Shown here: positions 1-9,558 of the stretch, in pieces
How positions within the stretch are numbered: position 1 is the stretch's first letter
How the letters are laid out: each line of letters opens with the position of its first letter
Source of the DNA: Ignavibacteriota bacterium
GTDB lineage: Bacteria > Bacteroidota > Ignavibacteria > UBA10030 > UBA6906
DNA: 64,000 nucleotides
Assembly (NCBI GenBank): GCA_016707525.1
Contig: JADJHP010000006.1
Coordinates: 310,001-374,000, forward strand
Reading direction: 5' to 3'
Notes under the pieces: generated by a model
The model's database searches: none
The model's input: only the letters and a program-made list of their open reading frames with translations
What the model was told of the DNA's origin: nothing
Program-made: the position numbers and the translations under genes

Positions 1-1064
1 TCAACCTGGGCAGCAGCGTGATGGAGCAGGGCTGGGTGTCGTCCTGGGAGCGCGCCACCGGGGTGAAGGCGGATTGGAAGCAGGGCATCTTCAAGATCAG
101 CCCGCGGTTCGGCGTTTCCTTCCCCATCTCCGAGAACACCGTGGTCTTCTTCTCGTACGGCCACTTCAATCAGTTGCCGGAACTGCAATACTTCTACCGT
201 GATCCCTACGGGAGCAGTTTCACGGGCAACCCGGCGCTGGACTACGAACAGACCATCCTGTACGAATTCGGGTTCACGCACCAGCTCACCGACTACTGGG
301 CGGTCGACATCAAGAATTACGGCAAGGACATCTCGAAGCAGATCGGCACGACGCGGGTGTATGGCACGCAGGGGACGCCGATCGATCTGTATGACAACAA
401 GGGCTACGGCCGTACGCGTGGCCTGGAGTTCGAATTGGTGAAGAACCCGTCTGATTTCATCGGCGGGCGCGCCACCTACACCATCCAGTGGGCGAACGGG
501 TATTCCTCGTCGGCGTTCGATGACTATGTCCGCTCGACGAACAATTTCCCGTACCCGATCCGTGAGCGCGCGCTGGAATGGGACGTGCGGCATCAGGTGA
601 TCGTCCAGGCGACCCTGTCCGCGGGCAAGGGGCAGTATCCGAACCTGTTCGGGCTCGAGCTGGCGGATGATTGGAACCTGACGTTGCTCTACCGGTTCTC
701 GACGGGCACGCCGTACACCCCGGGGCAGGCGACGCTCAATCCGGTCGAGGCACAGAAGCAGGAGAACACCGTCTACGGGCCGTATACATCCACGACGGAC
801 CTCAAGTTCGAGAAGGGCTTCACCGTTGGCGGCCTCCGGTTCGCCGTCACCTTCGATGTCTTCAATCTGTTCGATCAGCGGAACGTGCAGACCGTACAGG
901 CAGGTCTCGGATTCAATCAATGGACCGGCGAGCCGTACCGGTACGGGGATATCCAGTATCCTCAGAACAACCTGTTCGATTACTACACGATGTTGAGCAT
1001 ACGGGATCCGCGCGTGTTTTCGACGGGTCGCACGACAAAACTGGGCATCCGCATTGATTTCTAA
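1..1064 (+). CDS. TonB-dependent receptor, C-terminal part
   Basis: This is the 3' part of an outer-membrane receptor whose reading frame is open through the left window edge, so the plug and most of the barrel are missing. The visible ~350 residues are rich in alternating aromatic strands (for example VVFFSYGHFNQLPELQYFY and FRFSTGTPYTP-like stretches) typical of a TonB-dependent beta-barrel. The chain ends in IRIDF, with the terminal Phe used for outer-membrane insertion. It lies 28 bases upstream of a T9SS-type secreted protein and then a PorV-like protein. It probably imports oligosaccharides released by the hydrolases downstream, but no SusD partner follows it. The family call is solid and the substrate is inferred from context only. 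Confidence 0.85.
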   Translation, partial: NLGSSVMEQGWVSSWERATGVKADWKQGIFKISPRFGVSFPISENTVVFFSYGHFNQLPELQYFYRDPYGSSFTGNPALDYEQTILYEFGFTHQLTDYWAVDIKNYGKDISKQIGTTRVYGTQGTPIDLYDNKGYGRTRGLEFELVKNPSDFIGGRATYTIQWANGYSSSAFDDYVRSTNNFPYPIRERALEWDVRHQVIVQATLSAGKGQYPNLFGLELADDWNLTLLYRFSTGTPYTPGQATLNPVEAQKQENTVYGPYTSTTDLKFEKGFTVGGLRFAVTFDVFNLFDQRNVQTVQAGLGFNQWTGEPYRYGDIQYPQNNLFDYYTMLSIRDPRVFSTGRTTKLGIRIDF

Positions 1065-1092
1065 CAGCGTTCACAGCCGTGAGAAGGACCCT

Positions 1093-2865
1093 ATGCGTGT
1101 GTTGAGATCTCGCCTTGCCATGGTGTGCACTCTGGCCGTTGGCCTCGGTGCCGCGGCGCATGCACAATTCATCGATGCGAAGCTGGACTACCGGGTGACC
1201 ACGGTCGGCAAGATCCGTCAGGTCATCACCAACATGGGCACCTTCGACAAAGGGCGGACCCGCTTCCCGGGGCTGATCAATGCCGAGTTCCCTCCGGGGT
1301 CCGATGAAGAACATCTGTTCCAGGGCGGCATCTGGATCGGCGGGATCACCCCCACCGGGGACACCCTCGTGTCGATGTCCGAAGCCCACTTCACCCCGCA
1401 CGAATTCTATGCCACGAAGAACAACTGGGATTCGATCTGGACCGGATCGAAAGGCGATACGCTGCAAATCCCGTACTGGCAGAATTACGAATGCATCTCG
1501 GATCAGGATTTCGTATCCCGGTACAGCGACGACAACGTGTTGAACATCGACAATCACACGCCGCTCCATCTGGACATCATCCAGTCGACATATTCCTGGA
1601 GTTCCGGCCAGCTTGCCGAGTTCCTGCTGCACAAGTACTACATCATCAACAAGAAGCAGCCGTTGAAGGATGTGTACATCGGATTCTGGATGCATAGTTC
1701 GATCGGCAATATCGGGGCCGCGGACAATTACATCGACGAGTACACGCGGTACTATCGTGATTACAAGATGGCGGTGGCGGAGGATTCTCCCGGAGGATCG
1801 GACGGCGGTGCGGTGAGCCCGATCGCGTTCAGCGTCATGACCCCGAACAACGCCCCGACCTACAGCTTCAATTATTACGAGCACGAGGAGTTGCCCATCA
1901 AGGATGCCGCGTGTTATCAGGCGATGGCGAGTGCCCGGATCATGCCGGACCGTATCGAGCGGGCGCGGGCGCACATCATCCTCGGGTTCGGACCGTTTCA
2001 GGTGGCCGTCGGAGAGACACTGAAGGTGGACATGGCCGAGATCTTCGGCGTAGGTCTGCAGGGGCTGTTGAAGAATGCTGCGTACCTGACCTTCCTGAAG
2101 AGCAAGAACTTCCGCGTGCCCGCCCCTCCGCCGAAGCCCATCCTTCGCGTCGCGACGACGAATCATGAAGTGTCGCTGGACTGGAGGCCGCTCTCCAATG
2201 CAACGAATCCGGAGTTGTATACCGACACCAACCGCGGCGACACGGTCACGAAACCCTTTGAGGGGTATCGATTGTACAAGAGCACAAAAGGCCCGGATGG
2301 TCCGTGGACGCTCCTGGCGGAGTATGATGTGATCAACGATGAAGGGTACAATACCGGACTGCAATACACCTACAAAGACCAGGGGTTGTTGAACAACATC
2401 GAGTACTATTACGGCCTGACCGCATTCTCCAAATCGGACAAGGTGATCAACTTCCCCTCGCAGGAAACCAGCGTCTCCGCGAATGCCGCAACGGTGGTAC
2501 CGGGGACCGCTCCGCCTGCCACGGTAGGTGAAGTGGCGGCGGTGCCGAACCCCTACCGGGGCGACATCGCGTACAATTCGTACAACCCACCGTGGGAACG
2601 CCCGCAGGGGAACCGCCCGTGGTGGATGGAGCAGGACCGCCGCATCCAGTTCATCAACCTGCCGACCCAGTGTCAGATCAAGATCTATACCCTTGCCGGT
2701 GATCTCGTGGCGACGCTGGACCATCATGATGCCACGCGGGGATATGAGGACTGGAACCTGACCTCGTCCATCGGGCAGGCGATCTCGAGCGGTATCTACC
2801 TGTTCACCGTTGAGGATGTGGCGAACGCCAAGGTGCAGGTCGGCAAATTCGTTATCATTAAATGA
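1093..2865 (+). CDS. Secreted protein with fibronectin type III and T9SS C-terminal domain
   Basis: A 590-residue exported protein of unknown function. The start at 1093 is chosen because it follows an AGAAGGA ribosome-binding site and begins a signal peptide (MRVLRSRLAMVCTLAVGLGA, cleavage after AHA). An upstream in-frame start would bury the signal. Residues about 1-340 match no family I know. Residues about 345-480 look like a fibronectin type III fold (VSLDWRPLSN, then PFEGYRLYKS). Residues about 480-590 form a FlgD-like/T9SS sorting module (VAAVPNPYRG, IYTLAGDLVATL, SGIYLFTVED, ending KFVIIK). It is therefore probably carried across the outer membrane by T9SS. It sits between the TonB receptor and the PorV-like gene, and these three often form one transport unit in FCB bacteria. 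Confidence 0.8.
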   Translation: MRVLRSRLAMVCTLAVGLGAAAHAQFIDAKLDYRVTTVGKIRQVITNMGTFDKGRTRFPGLINAEFPPGSDEEHLFQGGIWIGGITPTGDTLVSMSEAHFTPHEFYATKNNWDSIWTGSKGDTLQIPYWQNYECISDQDFVSRYSDDNVLNIDNHTPLHLDIIQSTYSWSSGQLAEFLLHKYYIINKKQPLKDVYIGFWMHSSIGNIGAADNYIDEYTRYYRDYKMAVAEDSPGGSDGGAVSPIAFSVMTPNNAPTYSFNYYEHEELPIKDAACYQAMASARIMPDRIERARAHIILGFGPFQVAVGETLKVDMAEIFGVGLQGLLKNAAYLTFLKSKNFRVPAPPPKPILRVATTNHEVSLDWRPLSNATNPELYTDTNRGDTVTKPFEGYRLYKSTKGPDGPWTLLAEYDVINDEGYNTGLQYTYKDQGLLNNIEYYYGLTAFSKSDKVINFPSQETSVSANAATVVPGTAPPATVGEVAAVPNPYRGDIAYNSYNPPWERPQGNRPWWMEQDRRIQFINLPTQCQIKIYTLAGDLVATLDHHDATRGYEDWNLTSSIGQAISSGIYLFTVEDVANAKVQVGKFVIIK

Positions 2866-2893
2866 GTGTGGCTCCGTGCCAGAGAAGGTGACG

Positions 2894-3817
2894 ATGATGA
2901 AACGTATCGTGATCGGATTTTTGATACTCGCTCCCGTGATGCTGTACGGCCAGTATAACCGTCCGGGAAGTACCGATGCGCAGTTCCTCAAGATCGGGGT
3001 CAGCGCACGCGGGACCGGCATGGCGGATGCCTATATGGCGGCCGTGGGTGGTGCGGATGCCGCGTATTACAACAGCGCCGCGCTCCCGTGGGTCAAGGGA
3101 CGGGATGTGGTCTTCACCCACACATCCTGGTTCGCCGGTATCTCGCACGACTTTGCTGCCGCGTCGCAGAACCTCGATGACATCGGGACGGTGGCGGTCT
3201 CGGTGACCGCGCTGGCAACGGACGAGATGAAGGTGCGGACGCCCCTCCAGCCGGAAGGCACGGGGGAGACATTCTACGCAGGCAACTACCGGTTCGGCCT
3301 GTCCTATGCGCGCTTCCTTACCGACCGCGTGACGTTCGGCCTGACTCTGAGCTATCTCAACATGAAACTCTTCCGGGACTTCTCCGCCGATGCATTCGCT
3401 CTGGACATTGCGGTGATGTATGTCTCGGATTTCCGGGGGTTCCGGTTCGCGCTCCAGATCGCCGACTTCGGGTCAAGCATCCAATATGTCAACGAATCCT
3501 ATCCGTTGCCCACCAACTTCCAGTTCGGGATGGCGATGAATGCGATCGACGGCGACGACCAGAAGCTGCTGATCAGCTTCGCCGCCGTGAAGCCCAATGA
3601 AGGCGAACCGCAGGCTCAGGTGGGCGGTGAATGGAATTTCCAGCAGATGTTCTTCGTCCGCGGTGGATACCGGCTGAACCACTCAACGGCGACCTGGTCC
3701 GCCGGTGCCGGGGCGGCCTTTGCCATTGAAGGCATCGGACTCCGGGCCGACTATTCCTACAGCAACTACAAGACACTCGGCGGCAGCCATCGTATCGGTG
3801 TCGGCATCGGATTCTAA
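2894..3817 (+). CDS. PorV/PorQ-family outer-membrane protein
   Basis: An outer-membrane barrel of about 307 residues belonging to the PorV/PorQ (UPF0164-like) family. PorV is the T9SS shuttle protein that delivers cargo to the surface-attachment complex. The start at 2894 (MMKRIVIGFLIL) gives a signal peptide and follows GAAGGTG. The mature N-terminus carries the family hallmark: FLKIGVSARGTGMADAY, followed by GGADAAYYNSAAL. The C-terminus, GGSHRIGVGIGF, ends in Phe as expected for a barrel. It begins 29 bases after the T9SS-tagged protein and is probably co-transcribed with it. A dedicated PorV paralogue beside a T9SS cargo protein suggests a role in exporting this locus's own enzymes. Confidence 0.85.
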   Translation: MMKRIVIGFLILAPVMLYGQYNRPGSTDAQFLKIGVSARGTGMADAYMAAVGGADAAYYNSAALPWVKGRDVVFTHTSWFAGISHDFAAASQNLDDIGTVAVSVTALATDEMKVRTPLQPEGTGETFYAGNYRFGLSYARFLTDRVTFGLTLSYLNMKLFRDFSADAFALDIAVMYVSDFRGFRFALQIADFGSSIQYVNESYPLPTNFQFGMAMNAIDGDDQKLLISFAAVKPNEGEPQAQVGGEWNFQQMFFVRGGYRLNHSTATWSAGAGAAFAIEGIGLRADYSYSNYKTLGGSHRIGVGIGF

Positions 3818-3856
3818 GAGAACGGCCGTGATCTGAGTGACGCGTTAACCCTGTCC

Positions 3857-3878
3857 CCGGGCAACGTCATGTGCCCGG
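3857..3878. other. Hairpin after the PorV-like gene
   Basis: A perfect 7-base inverted repeat, CCGGGCA and TGCCCGG with an 8-base loop, lies in the 194-base gap between the PorV-like gene and the next signal peptide. No T-run follows, so it is at best a weak or Rho-assisted terminator or an RNA-stability element. The rest of the gap (3818-4011) shows no gene. Confidence 0.3.
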
Positions 3879-4011
3879 CCTGCTGTGCCACCTCCCGGAT
3901 CGGTGCCGCTGGCTTTCGCCGGTCGCATGGTGTGAGGCGGGGCGCCGGCATGCATGGTTCGTTCATTCCGGCGGCCACACGCGCCTACGCATTGCACATG
4001 GAACCTCACAC

Positions 4012-6738
4012 GTGAAGATCCCCTCGACGCTCCTCCTCCTCGCCCTTGCCGGTGCCACGATGTGCGCTCAACCGGCGAAACCCTTTCTGTCGCATCTCCA
4101 GGCCACGGCATCCAGCCCCCTCTTCACGACGTACGCGGCTGCCATGGAGCGGTCAGAGTTCATCGTGGACGAAGGGTATCACTTCCTCTTCTATGACAGC
4201 ACACGCGGGGCCGACTTCATCACCGACAATGCGGGCAATCTGTCCGTAGGGTTCCGGAAAGGGACGAAGTTCGTGTACGACCTCCGCTCCATGGCGCGGC
4301 GGCCGGTGATCACCTCGTCGTATGCGGACATGGTCACCTATGCGTACGCTCCGTTCCCCGATGTGGATGTCCATGGGACCTTCCTCGTCCACAGCTCCTC
4401 CGCCGCCGTCCAGGATCTTGCCATCACCAACACCGGCAAAGCCCCGATCGATATCGATGTGATCCCGTTCCTGCAGAGCTCTGCCCGGCCGTTCAGCGAT
4501 GTCACGCCGCTGACAGGAAAGAATGCCGTTGCGTTCCGGCACGATGAACTCCCGGACGGATGGGTGCTGGACCATGGCGTGCCGTACGTTGACCGCGTCC
4601 ACGACCTGATGGTCTTCTCATCGAAACCCGACAGGATCGCGAGCTTCCGGAGTTACCGCTGGGGCAGTGTGGAGATCCCGCAGGAGGTCGATCTTGCGCG
4701 GCCCGCGCGCCAGGTCGTCCGCGGTGCGATCACCCATCCCACAAAAGAGCGCTGCACGCACCGGCAGGTTCCGGTGCGTATGGCCGTCTACCTCAACGGC
4801 GACCGGCGTCAATTGCTGACCGAGAATGCCGCCCGCTGGGGTGCGGCCGACCAGAACATCCGTTCCTATGGTTCGTATGCCATCGAGGCCGGCAACTTCG
4901 GCACCCTTGCACAAGGGGACCGGGTCACCGTCGTGATCGGCTGCGGAGACACGGGCGAGGCAGGCCGCGTCGAGGTCGCGATCGGCGACCCTGCAACGCC
5001 CGGTGACCAGCGGGTTGACCTCGCCCTTGCGCCCTCGGCGCTTCCGGCTCCTCCGGTGGGTGTCAAACGCGACATCTGGGGGAATGGCACCGAGCTCCGA
5101 CTGTACTGGAAAGCTGCAGCCGGAATGCGCTACAATGTCTACCGCCGCGACTACAGGGCCGGAAGCGTGTACCGGAGCGTGGCGTATGAATCGGCGCAGT
5201 CGTTCTATACGGACAAGAACATCGCCGACGATAAGGTGTACGGGTATGTGGTCATCGCGGTGGATGCCAACGGGACCATGAGCCTGCCCTCCGGCGAGGT
5301 GAACAACATCGAGGGGAGTGATTTCCTGACGGACACGAAGTACCCCGGCCAGGTGCGGGGCGATGCGAAGGACCTGTCCCGTGTGATCGCCGCGTGGAAG
5401 AAACTTTCGATCCAGCCGGGTGCGACCGAACACCTGCGGATCGTCCGTGCCGTTCACCGGCCGGGGCAACGCCGCGACTCGGTGTTGTCGGCTGCAGAGC
5501 AGTTGCTCACCATGGATCTCGCACCGTTCCGGGTAGCGAACGAAAAGTTGTACGCGGGCATACCGGCGCTGAAGGACACCGATCCGGACCGTGCGATGCT
5601 CTATTGGAGCGCGTTCTCGCTCATGCGGCAGGTCATGCTTCCCCCTGAAGGAAAAAGCGGATACAATTACTATGTGTTCTCCCGTGAACCACAGTGGGGA
5701 TGGGGGCATGGTGGACAGGTCTTCCACGAGAGCCTGACCATGCTTGCGTACGCACTGATGGACCCGGTGAGCGCCATGAATTCCCAGCGGGTGTTCCGCG
5801 AACGGCAGGATGCGAGCGGCTACATCAACTACCGCACCGGGCCGTATCTCGATGAGACCATTCCCTACAACGGTCAGCTCACATCCTCTGCGCCGTGGTA
5901 CGCATGGCAGAACTACGAGGTCTATCGGATCACGAAGGACCGTGCATTCCTGAAAGAGATGTATGCATCCAGCGCGCGCTTCTACCGGTACTACGTTGCG
6001 AACCGGGATGCGGACGGTGATGGACTCTGCGAATGGGGTGCCCATGCCGTGCTGGAATGTGTGCGCGATGGCGATGTGGCCGTGTGGGATGAGGTCGGAT
6101 GGCCATCGGAGTTCGAGGGGCTTGACTGCAATGCCATGCTCGTGATGGAGGCCAGGTCGCTGGCGGCCATGGCGCGTGAACTCGGGAACACGGGAGAAGC
6201 GAAAGCGTGGGAGAAGGATGCCGACACCCGTGCAGCATTGATCAACAGGACGTTCTGGGACCCGAAGTCGGGGTTCTACTTCCATGTGGACAGGAAGGAC
6301 CATGATTTCACATTCAAGACGGCCGACGATCTGAAGCGTGAAGAGATCATCGGCTTCCTGCCGCTGTGGGCCGGCATCGCCGATTCCGCACAGGCAGCGC
6401 TTCTGGTCAAGAAACTCACCGACTCCACGAAGTTCTGGCGCGCGTTCGGGATCCCGACGCTTGCAGCCGACGATCCGTACTACAATCCTACCGGGTACTG
6501 GAACGGTCCGGTCTGGGTGCAATGGGTCTACCTGATCGAGCACGGACTTCTCCGGTACGGGTACAAGGCGGAAGCGCGCGAGATGGTCGGGAGGATGGCA
6601 GCGGCAATGATCGACAGGTTGAAGACCGATCACAATTTGTGGGAGCTGTATCATCCGGACAAACCCTGGGCCGGGCTCCACAAGACCTATATCTGGGCAG
6701 GTATCATCGCGCGGATGATGCGCGATCTTGACGAATAA
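4012..6738 (+). CDS. Secreted GH63-like (MGH1-type) glycoside hydrolase with fibronectin domain
   Basis: An exported hydrolase of 908 residues. A GTG start at 4012 is preferred because it begins a signal peptide (MKIPSTLLLLALAGATMCAQ). Reading further upstream only adds an unlikely basic leader. Residues 20-330 form a beta-rich N-terminal region and ~355-430 a fibronectin-like module (LRLYWKAAAGMRYNVY). Residues ~530-905 form an (alpha/alpha)6 barrel of the GH63/MGH1 type, with WGWGHGGQVFHE (~562), DADGDGLCEWG (~665), GYWNGPVWVQW (~828) and LWELYHPDKPW (~880). Enzymes of this clan cut alpha-glucosidic or alpha-mannosidic bonds by inversion. The exact linkage cannot be read here. It is a paralogue of the gene at 11549-13696, sharing the opening motif PLFTTYAA and most barrel motifs. 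Confidence 0.8.
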   Translation: MKIPSTLLLLALAGATMCAQPAKPFLSHLQATASSPLFTTYAAAMERSEFIVDEGYHFLFYDSTRGADFITDNAGNLSVGFRKGTKFVYDLRSMARRPVITSSYADMVTYAYAPFPDVDVHGTFLVHSSSAAVQDLAITNTGKAPIDIDVIPFLQSSARPFSDVTPLTGKNAVAFRHDELPDGWVLDHGVPYVDRVHDLMVFSSKPDRIASFRSYRWGSVEIPQEVDLARPARQVVRGAITHPTKERCTHRQVPVRMAVYLNGDRRQLLTENAARWGAADQNIRSYGSYAIEAGNFGTLAQGDRVTVVIGCGDTGEAGRVEVAIGDPATPGDQRVDLALAPSALPAPPVGVKRDIWGNGTELRLYWKAAAGMRYNVYRRDYRAGSVYRSVAYESAQSFYTDKNIADDKVYGYVVIAVDANGTMSLPSGEVNNIEGSDFLTDTKYPGQVRGDAKDLSRVIAAWKKLSIQPGATEHLRIVRAVHRPGQRRDSVLSAAEQLLTMDLAPFRVANEKLYAGIPALKDTDPDRAMLYWSAFSLMRQVMLPPEGKSGYNYYVFSREPQWGWGHGGQVFHESLTMLAYALMDPVSAMNSQRVFRERQDASGYINYRTGPYLDETIPYNGQLTSSAPWYAWQNYEVYRITKDRAFLKEMYASSARFYRYYVANRDADGDGLCEWGAHAVLECVRDGDVAVWDEVGWPSEFEGLDCNAMLVMEARSLAAMARELGNTGEAKAWEKDADTRAALINRTFWDPKSGFYFHVDRKDHDFTFKTADDLKREEIIGFLPLWAGIADSAQAALLVKKLTDSTKFWRAFGIPTLAADDPYYNPTGYWNGPVWVQWVYLIEHGLLRYGYKAEAREMVGRMAAAMIDRLKTDHNLWELYHPDKPWAGLHKTYIWAGIIARMMRDLDE

Positions 6739-6753
6739 GCAAGGACCACAGGC

Positions 6754-9555
6754 ATGACCTGTATACAGCGGTGGCTCGTCCTTCTGGGCGTGGTGTCGAT
6801 CGCAGGCGTTTCCCCGGCGCAGGATATCCGGAGTGTCGAACTCGGGACCGGCGCAGGGTTGATGATACGCTCCTACACAGGCACGGATGGCAAGGTCCGT
6901 ACCCTTCCGCGCCCCCTTCCCCTCGTGAGTTATTGGCTCAACGACACACTGGTCTCCACGGCAACATGCACCGCGCGGAAGTCCGGCGACAGCATCGTGT
7001 GGTCAACCCGCAGGATGCTCAATGGCGTCGTTCGAGTGACGGCCCTGCCGAAGCGCGGTGTGCAGATCGACATTACATTCCGTAACGCGTCGCGCGATAC
7101 CGTGTCGCTGGCGGACGTTGTTCCGTTCGGCGAGGATCCCTCGCGCGTGTTCATTCGTGCGAACGGCCCGGCCACACCCCAACTGCGTCTGTCCCGCTCC
7201 GCGCTGTTCCGTCCGGGTTACGGGCCCATCGGTGTGGTGCTTCCCGACAACGCCTGGGAAATGGGGTTCTGTGATGCCCCGCTGGAGAATGGGCGCGGGC
7301 TCACCGCCATTGCACGGCGGCAGGACTCCGCTTCCGCCGAACTCCGCCGCTTCCGTGCCGACATCCCGCCCGGCGGCTGGGTGGCGTACCGGATGTACCT
7401 TGACGATCACCCGGGCGACTGGCGTGACGGCATGCGCATGATGTTCCGCGACCGGTGGCTGTACGATCTCGAAACGTTCGACACATCGTTGTTCCAGCGC
7501 GCGGACCTTGCGTGGATCCGCAGCAGTTATCTGCTCATGCTCCAGTTCGCGTGGGACCAGGACTATTACGACGCGCTGGCAGGACAGTACAGGTTCGATG
7601 CGTTCTTGACGCATTGGAACCATCTCGTGGGCGGGTTCGAGGCGTTCATGCTCTGGCCCACGTGGCCGCGGCTGGGTGTGGACCAGCGGAATCAGTGGGA
7701 CATGTACAAGGACCTTCCCGGCGGCCTTCCGGAGATCCGGCGGCAGGTGGGGGTGGCGCGCAAAGCAGGCACGCGCTACTTCATCGCCTACAACCCGTGG
7801 GATGAAAGCACCCGGCGGGAGGACCACCTCCGTGGCATGGAAGACATGCTGAGGAAGCTCGACGCCGACGGGGTTGTCCTTGATACCTGGGGACAATCCA
7901 GCCGGGAATTCCAGGGCGCGGCGGACAGGGTCAAGCCGGGCGTCATCCTGTATAGCGAAGGGATGGCCGTACCGAAGGATATGCCGGGCATCGTCGCGGG
8001 GCGTGTGCATGATGCCATCTACATGCCACCGCCGCTGAACCTGAACAGGCTCATCAAACCCGACTTCGCGATCTTCCGTGTCATCCAGGTCGCCGAGGGG
8101 AGGATCCACCGCGAGATCGCGGTTGCGTTCTTCAACGGGCACGGTACGGAACTCAATATCATGCGTCCGGGGCGACCGGGATGGATCGAAGAGGAGTTGG
8201 CCTATCTCGGACGGACCACGAAGATCCTCCGCGAGAACAGTGCGGTGTTCATGGATCAGGGATGGACGCCGTTGGTGCGGACCGCTGCCGACAGCATCTG
8301 GGTGAATGCGTGGCAGGGGAAGGACAAGACGCTCTTTACCGTGTACAATCTCCGTCCCGAAGGGTGGTCCGGCCCTCTGTTCAAGGCGAGAGTGGATACG
8401 TCCTTCCATGCGGTGGATATCTGGAACCATGAGGAGTTGTCGTTGGACGTGGCGCGGGACAGCGCCATGCTTTCCGTGACCGCCGATGGCTTCAGCCGCG
8501 CATGGCTCGGGACCAGGAGAGAGGGGAGTGTGGATTGCATCGCGCTCTTCAAGAAGAACCTGCGCATCGCACTTGACGGCGACTCGCTGTCCATCAGGAC
8601 CACAGCGGGGTCACGTGTGGTCGTGTGGGCGGGTGAACCTGCGTACAATACTCCCTCCGCACAGTTCACCGCGGATGCGCGGACCATCTCGCTGTACAAG
8701 ACACTCGGGCGCCACGAAGAGAAGGTCGTAGTGCAGTTGTTCAACGGCACCGAATTGATGGACGAACGGATCGTGGAGATCCCGCTTGCAACGCCGCGTC
8801 CCATTGCCACGCGTATCACCACCACGCCAGCCAACGAGGTGCCGCAGGGAATGGTCCGCATACCCGCAGGTCCATTCCGCTACGCCTCTACCCGGAGCTT
8901 CCTGTCGCCGAATGAAGTGATCCCGTATCCGGGGGCGCAGGAACCGCGCACGTATCCGATGGTGGAGTTCTACATGGACACGTACCCGGTGACCAACGCG
9001 CAGTTCCGCGATTTCCTTGCGGCGACACGCTATGCGCCCGCGGACGGGACCAACTTCCTGAAGCACTGGGTGAATGGACAGCCGGTGCCGGGCTCGGAGA
9101 AGCATCCGGTCGTCTATGTTGACCGGAATGACGCGGCGGCATATGCGCGCTGGGCGGGCAAGCGGCTCCCGACCGAGTTGGAGTGGCAGTATGCCGCGCA
9201 GGGGACCGATGGAAGAAAGTATCCGTGGGGCAAAGAGTTCGACTCCACCCGGTGCAACTACGGCACGCAGGCGACGGCCCCGGTGGATGCATTCCCGACA
9301 GGGGCAAGTCCGTTCGGTGTCATGGATATGGTCGGGAACGTGTGGCAGCTCACCGCCGACCTCTATGCGAATGGCACGTTCTACTACGGGATGCTCCGTG
9401 GCGGCAGCTACTACAACCCGACGTCGAGCTGGTGGTATGTGCGGGGCGGGCCGCAGCCGGTGGACAATCCTCAGATCCTGCTGCTTGTTGCGCCGGGGTT
9501 CGACCGGTGTGCCACGGTGGGCTTCCGCTGTGTGAAAGATGCGGCGCGCAACTAG
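6754..9555 (+). CDS. Secreted TIM-barrel glycosidase-like protein fused to a SUMF1 domain
   Basis: A 933-residue exported protein with a signal peptide (MTCIQRWLVLLGVVSIAGVS) and an AAGGA ribosome site. Residues ~30-250 are a beta-sandwich. Residues ~260-520 look like a TIM barrel of the alpha-galactosidase/DUF6259 type (YFIAYNPWDEST at ~343, DADGVVLDTWGQ at ~370, ILYSEGMAVP). Residues ~695-930 are a formylglycine-generating-enzyme (SUMF1) fold: MVRIPAGPFRY, MDTYPVTNAQFRDF, RLPTELEWQYAA, MVGNVWQLTADLY, GFRCVKD. The stretch GGSYYNPTSSWWYVRGG, where true FGEs carry the catalytic cysteine pair, has none. The SUMF1 module is therefore probably a binding or structural domain rather than a sulfatase activator. 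It lies 15 bases after the GH63-like gene. Confidence 0.72.
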   Translation: MTCIQRWLVLLGVVSIAGVSPAQDIRSVELGTGAGLMIRSYTGTDGKVRTLPRPLPLVSYWLNDTLVSTATCTARKSGDSIVWSTRRMLNGVVRVTALPKRGVQIDITFRNASRDTVSLADVVPFGEDPSRVFIRANGPATPQLRLSRSALFRPGYGPIGVVLPDNAWEMGFCDAPLENGRGLTAIARRQDSASAELRRFRADIPPGGWVAYRMYLDDHPGDWRDGMRMMFRDRWLYDLETFDTSLFQRADLAWIRSSYLLMLQFAWDQDYYDALAGQYRFDAFLTHWNHLVGGFEAFMLWPTWPRLGVDQRNQWDMYKDLPGGLPEIRRQVGVARKAGTRYFIAYNPWDESTRREDHLRGMEDMLRKLDADGVVLDTWGQSSREFQGAADRVKPGVILYSEGMAVPKDMPGIVAGRVHDAIYMPPPLNLNRLIKPDFAIFRVIQVAEGRIHREIAVAFFNGHGTELNIMRPGRPGWIEEELAYLGRTTKILRENSAVFMDQGWTPLVRTAADSIWVNAWQGKDKTLFTVYNLRPEGWSGPLFKARVDTSFHAVDIWNHEELSLDVARDSAMLSVTADGFSRAWLGTRREGSVDCIALFKKNLRIALDGDSLSIRTTAGSRVVVWAGEPAYNTPSAQFTADARTISLYKTLGRHEEKVVVQLFNGTELMDERIVEIPLATPRPIATRITTTPANEVPQGMVRIPAGPFRYASTRSFLSPNEVIPYPGAQEPRTYPMVEFYMDTYPVTNAQFRDFLAATRYAPADGTNFLKHWVNGQPVPGSEKHPVVYVDRNDAAAYARWAGKRLPTELEWQYAAQGTDGRKYPWGKEFDSTRCNYGTQATAPVDAFPTGASPFGVMDMVGNVWQLTADLYANGTFYYGMLRGGSYYNPTSSWWYVRGGPQPVDNPQILLLVAPGFDRCATVGFRCVKDAARN

Positions 9556-9558
9556 ATC

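Noticed and set aside
913..3021. Long open frame on the minus strand opposite the T9SS cargo gene
   Set aside because: It is the antisense shadow of a well-supported plus-strand gene in GC-rich DNA. It is rich in Arg, His and Asp and shows no domain.
4618..6681. Long minus-strand open frame opposite the GH63-like gene
   Set aside because: Same antisense effect. The plus strand carries clear catalytic motifs and the signal peptide.
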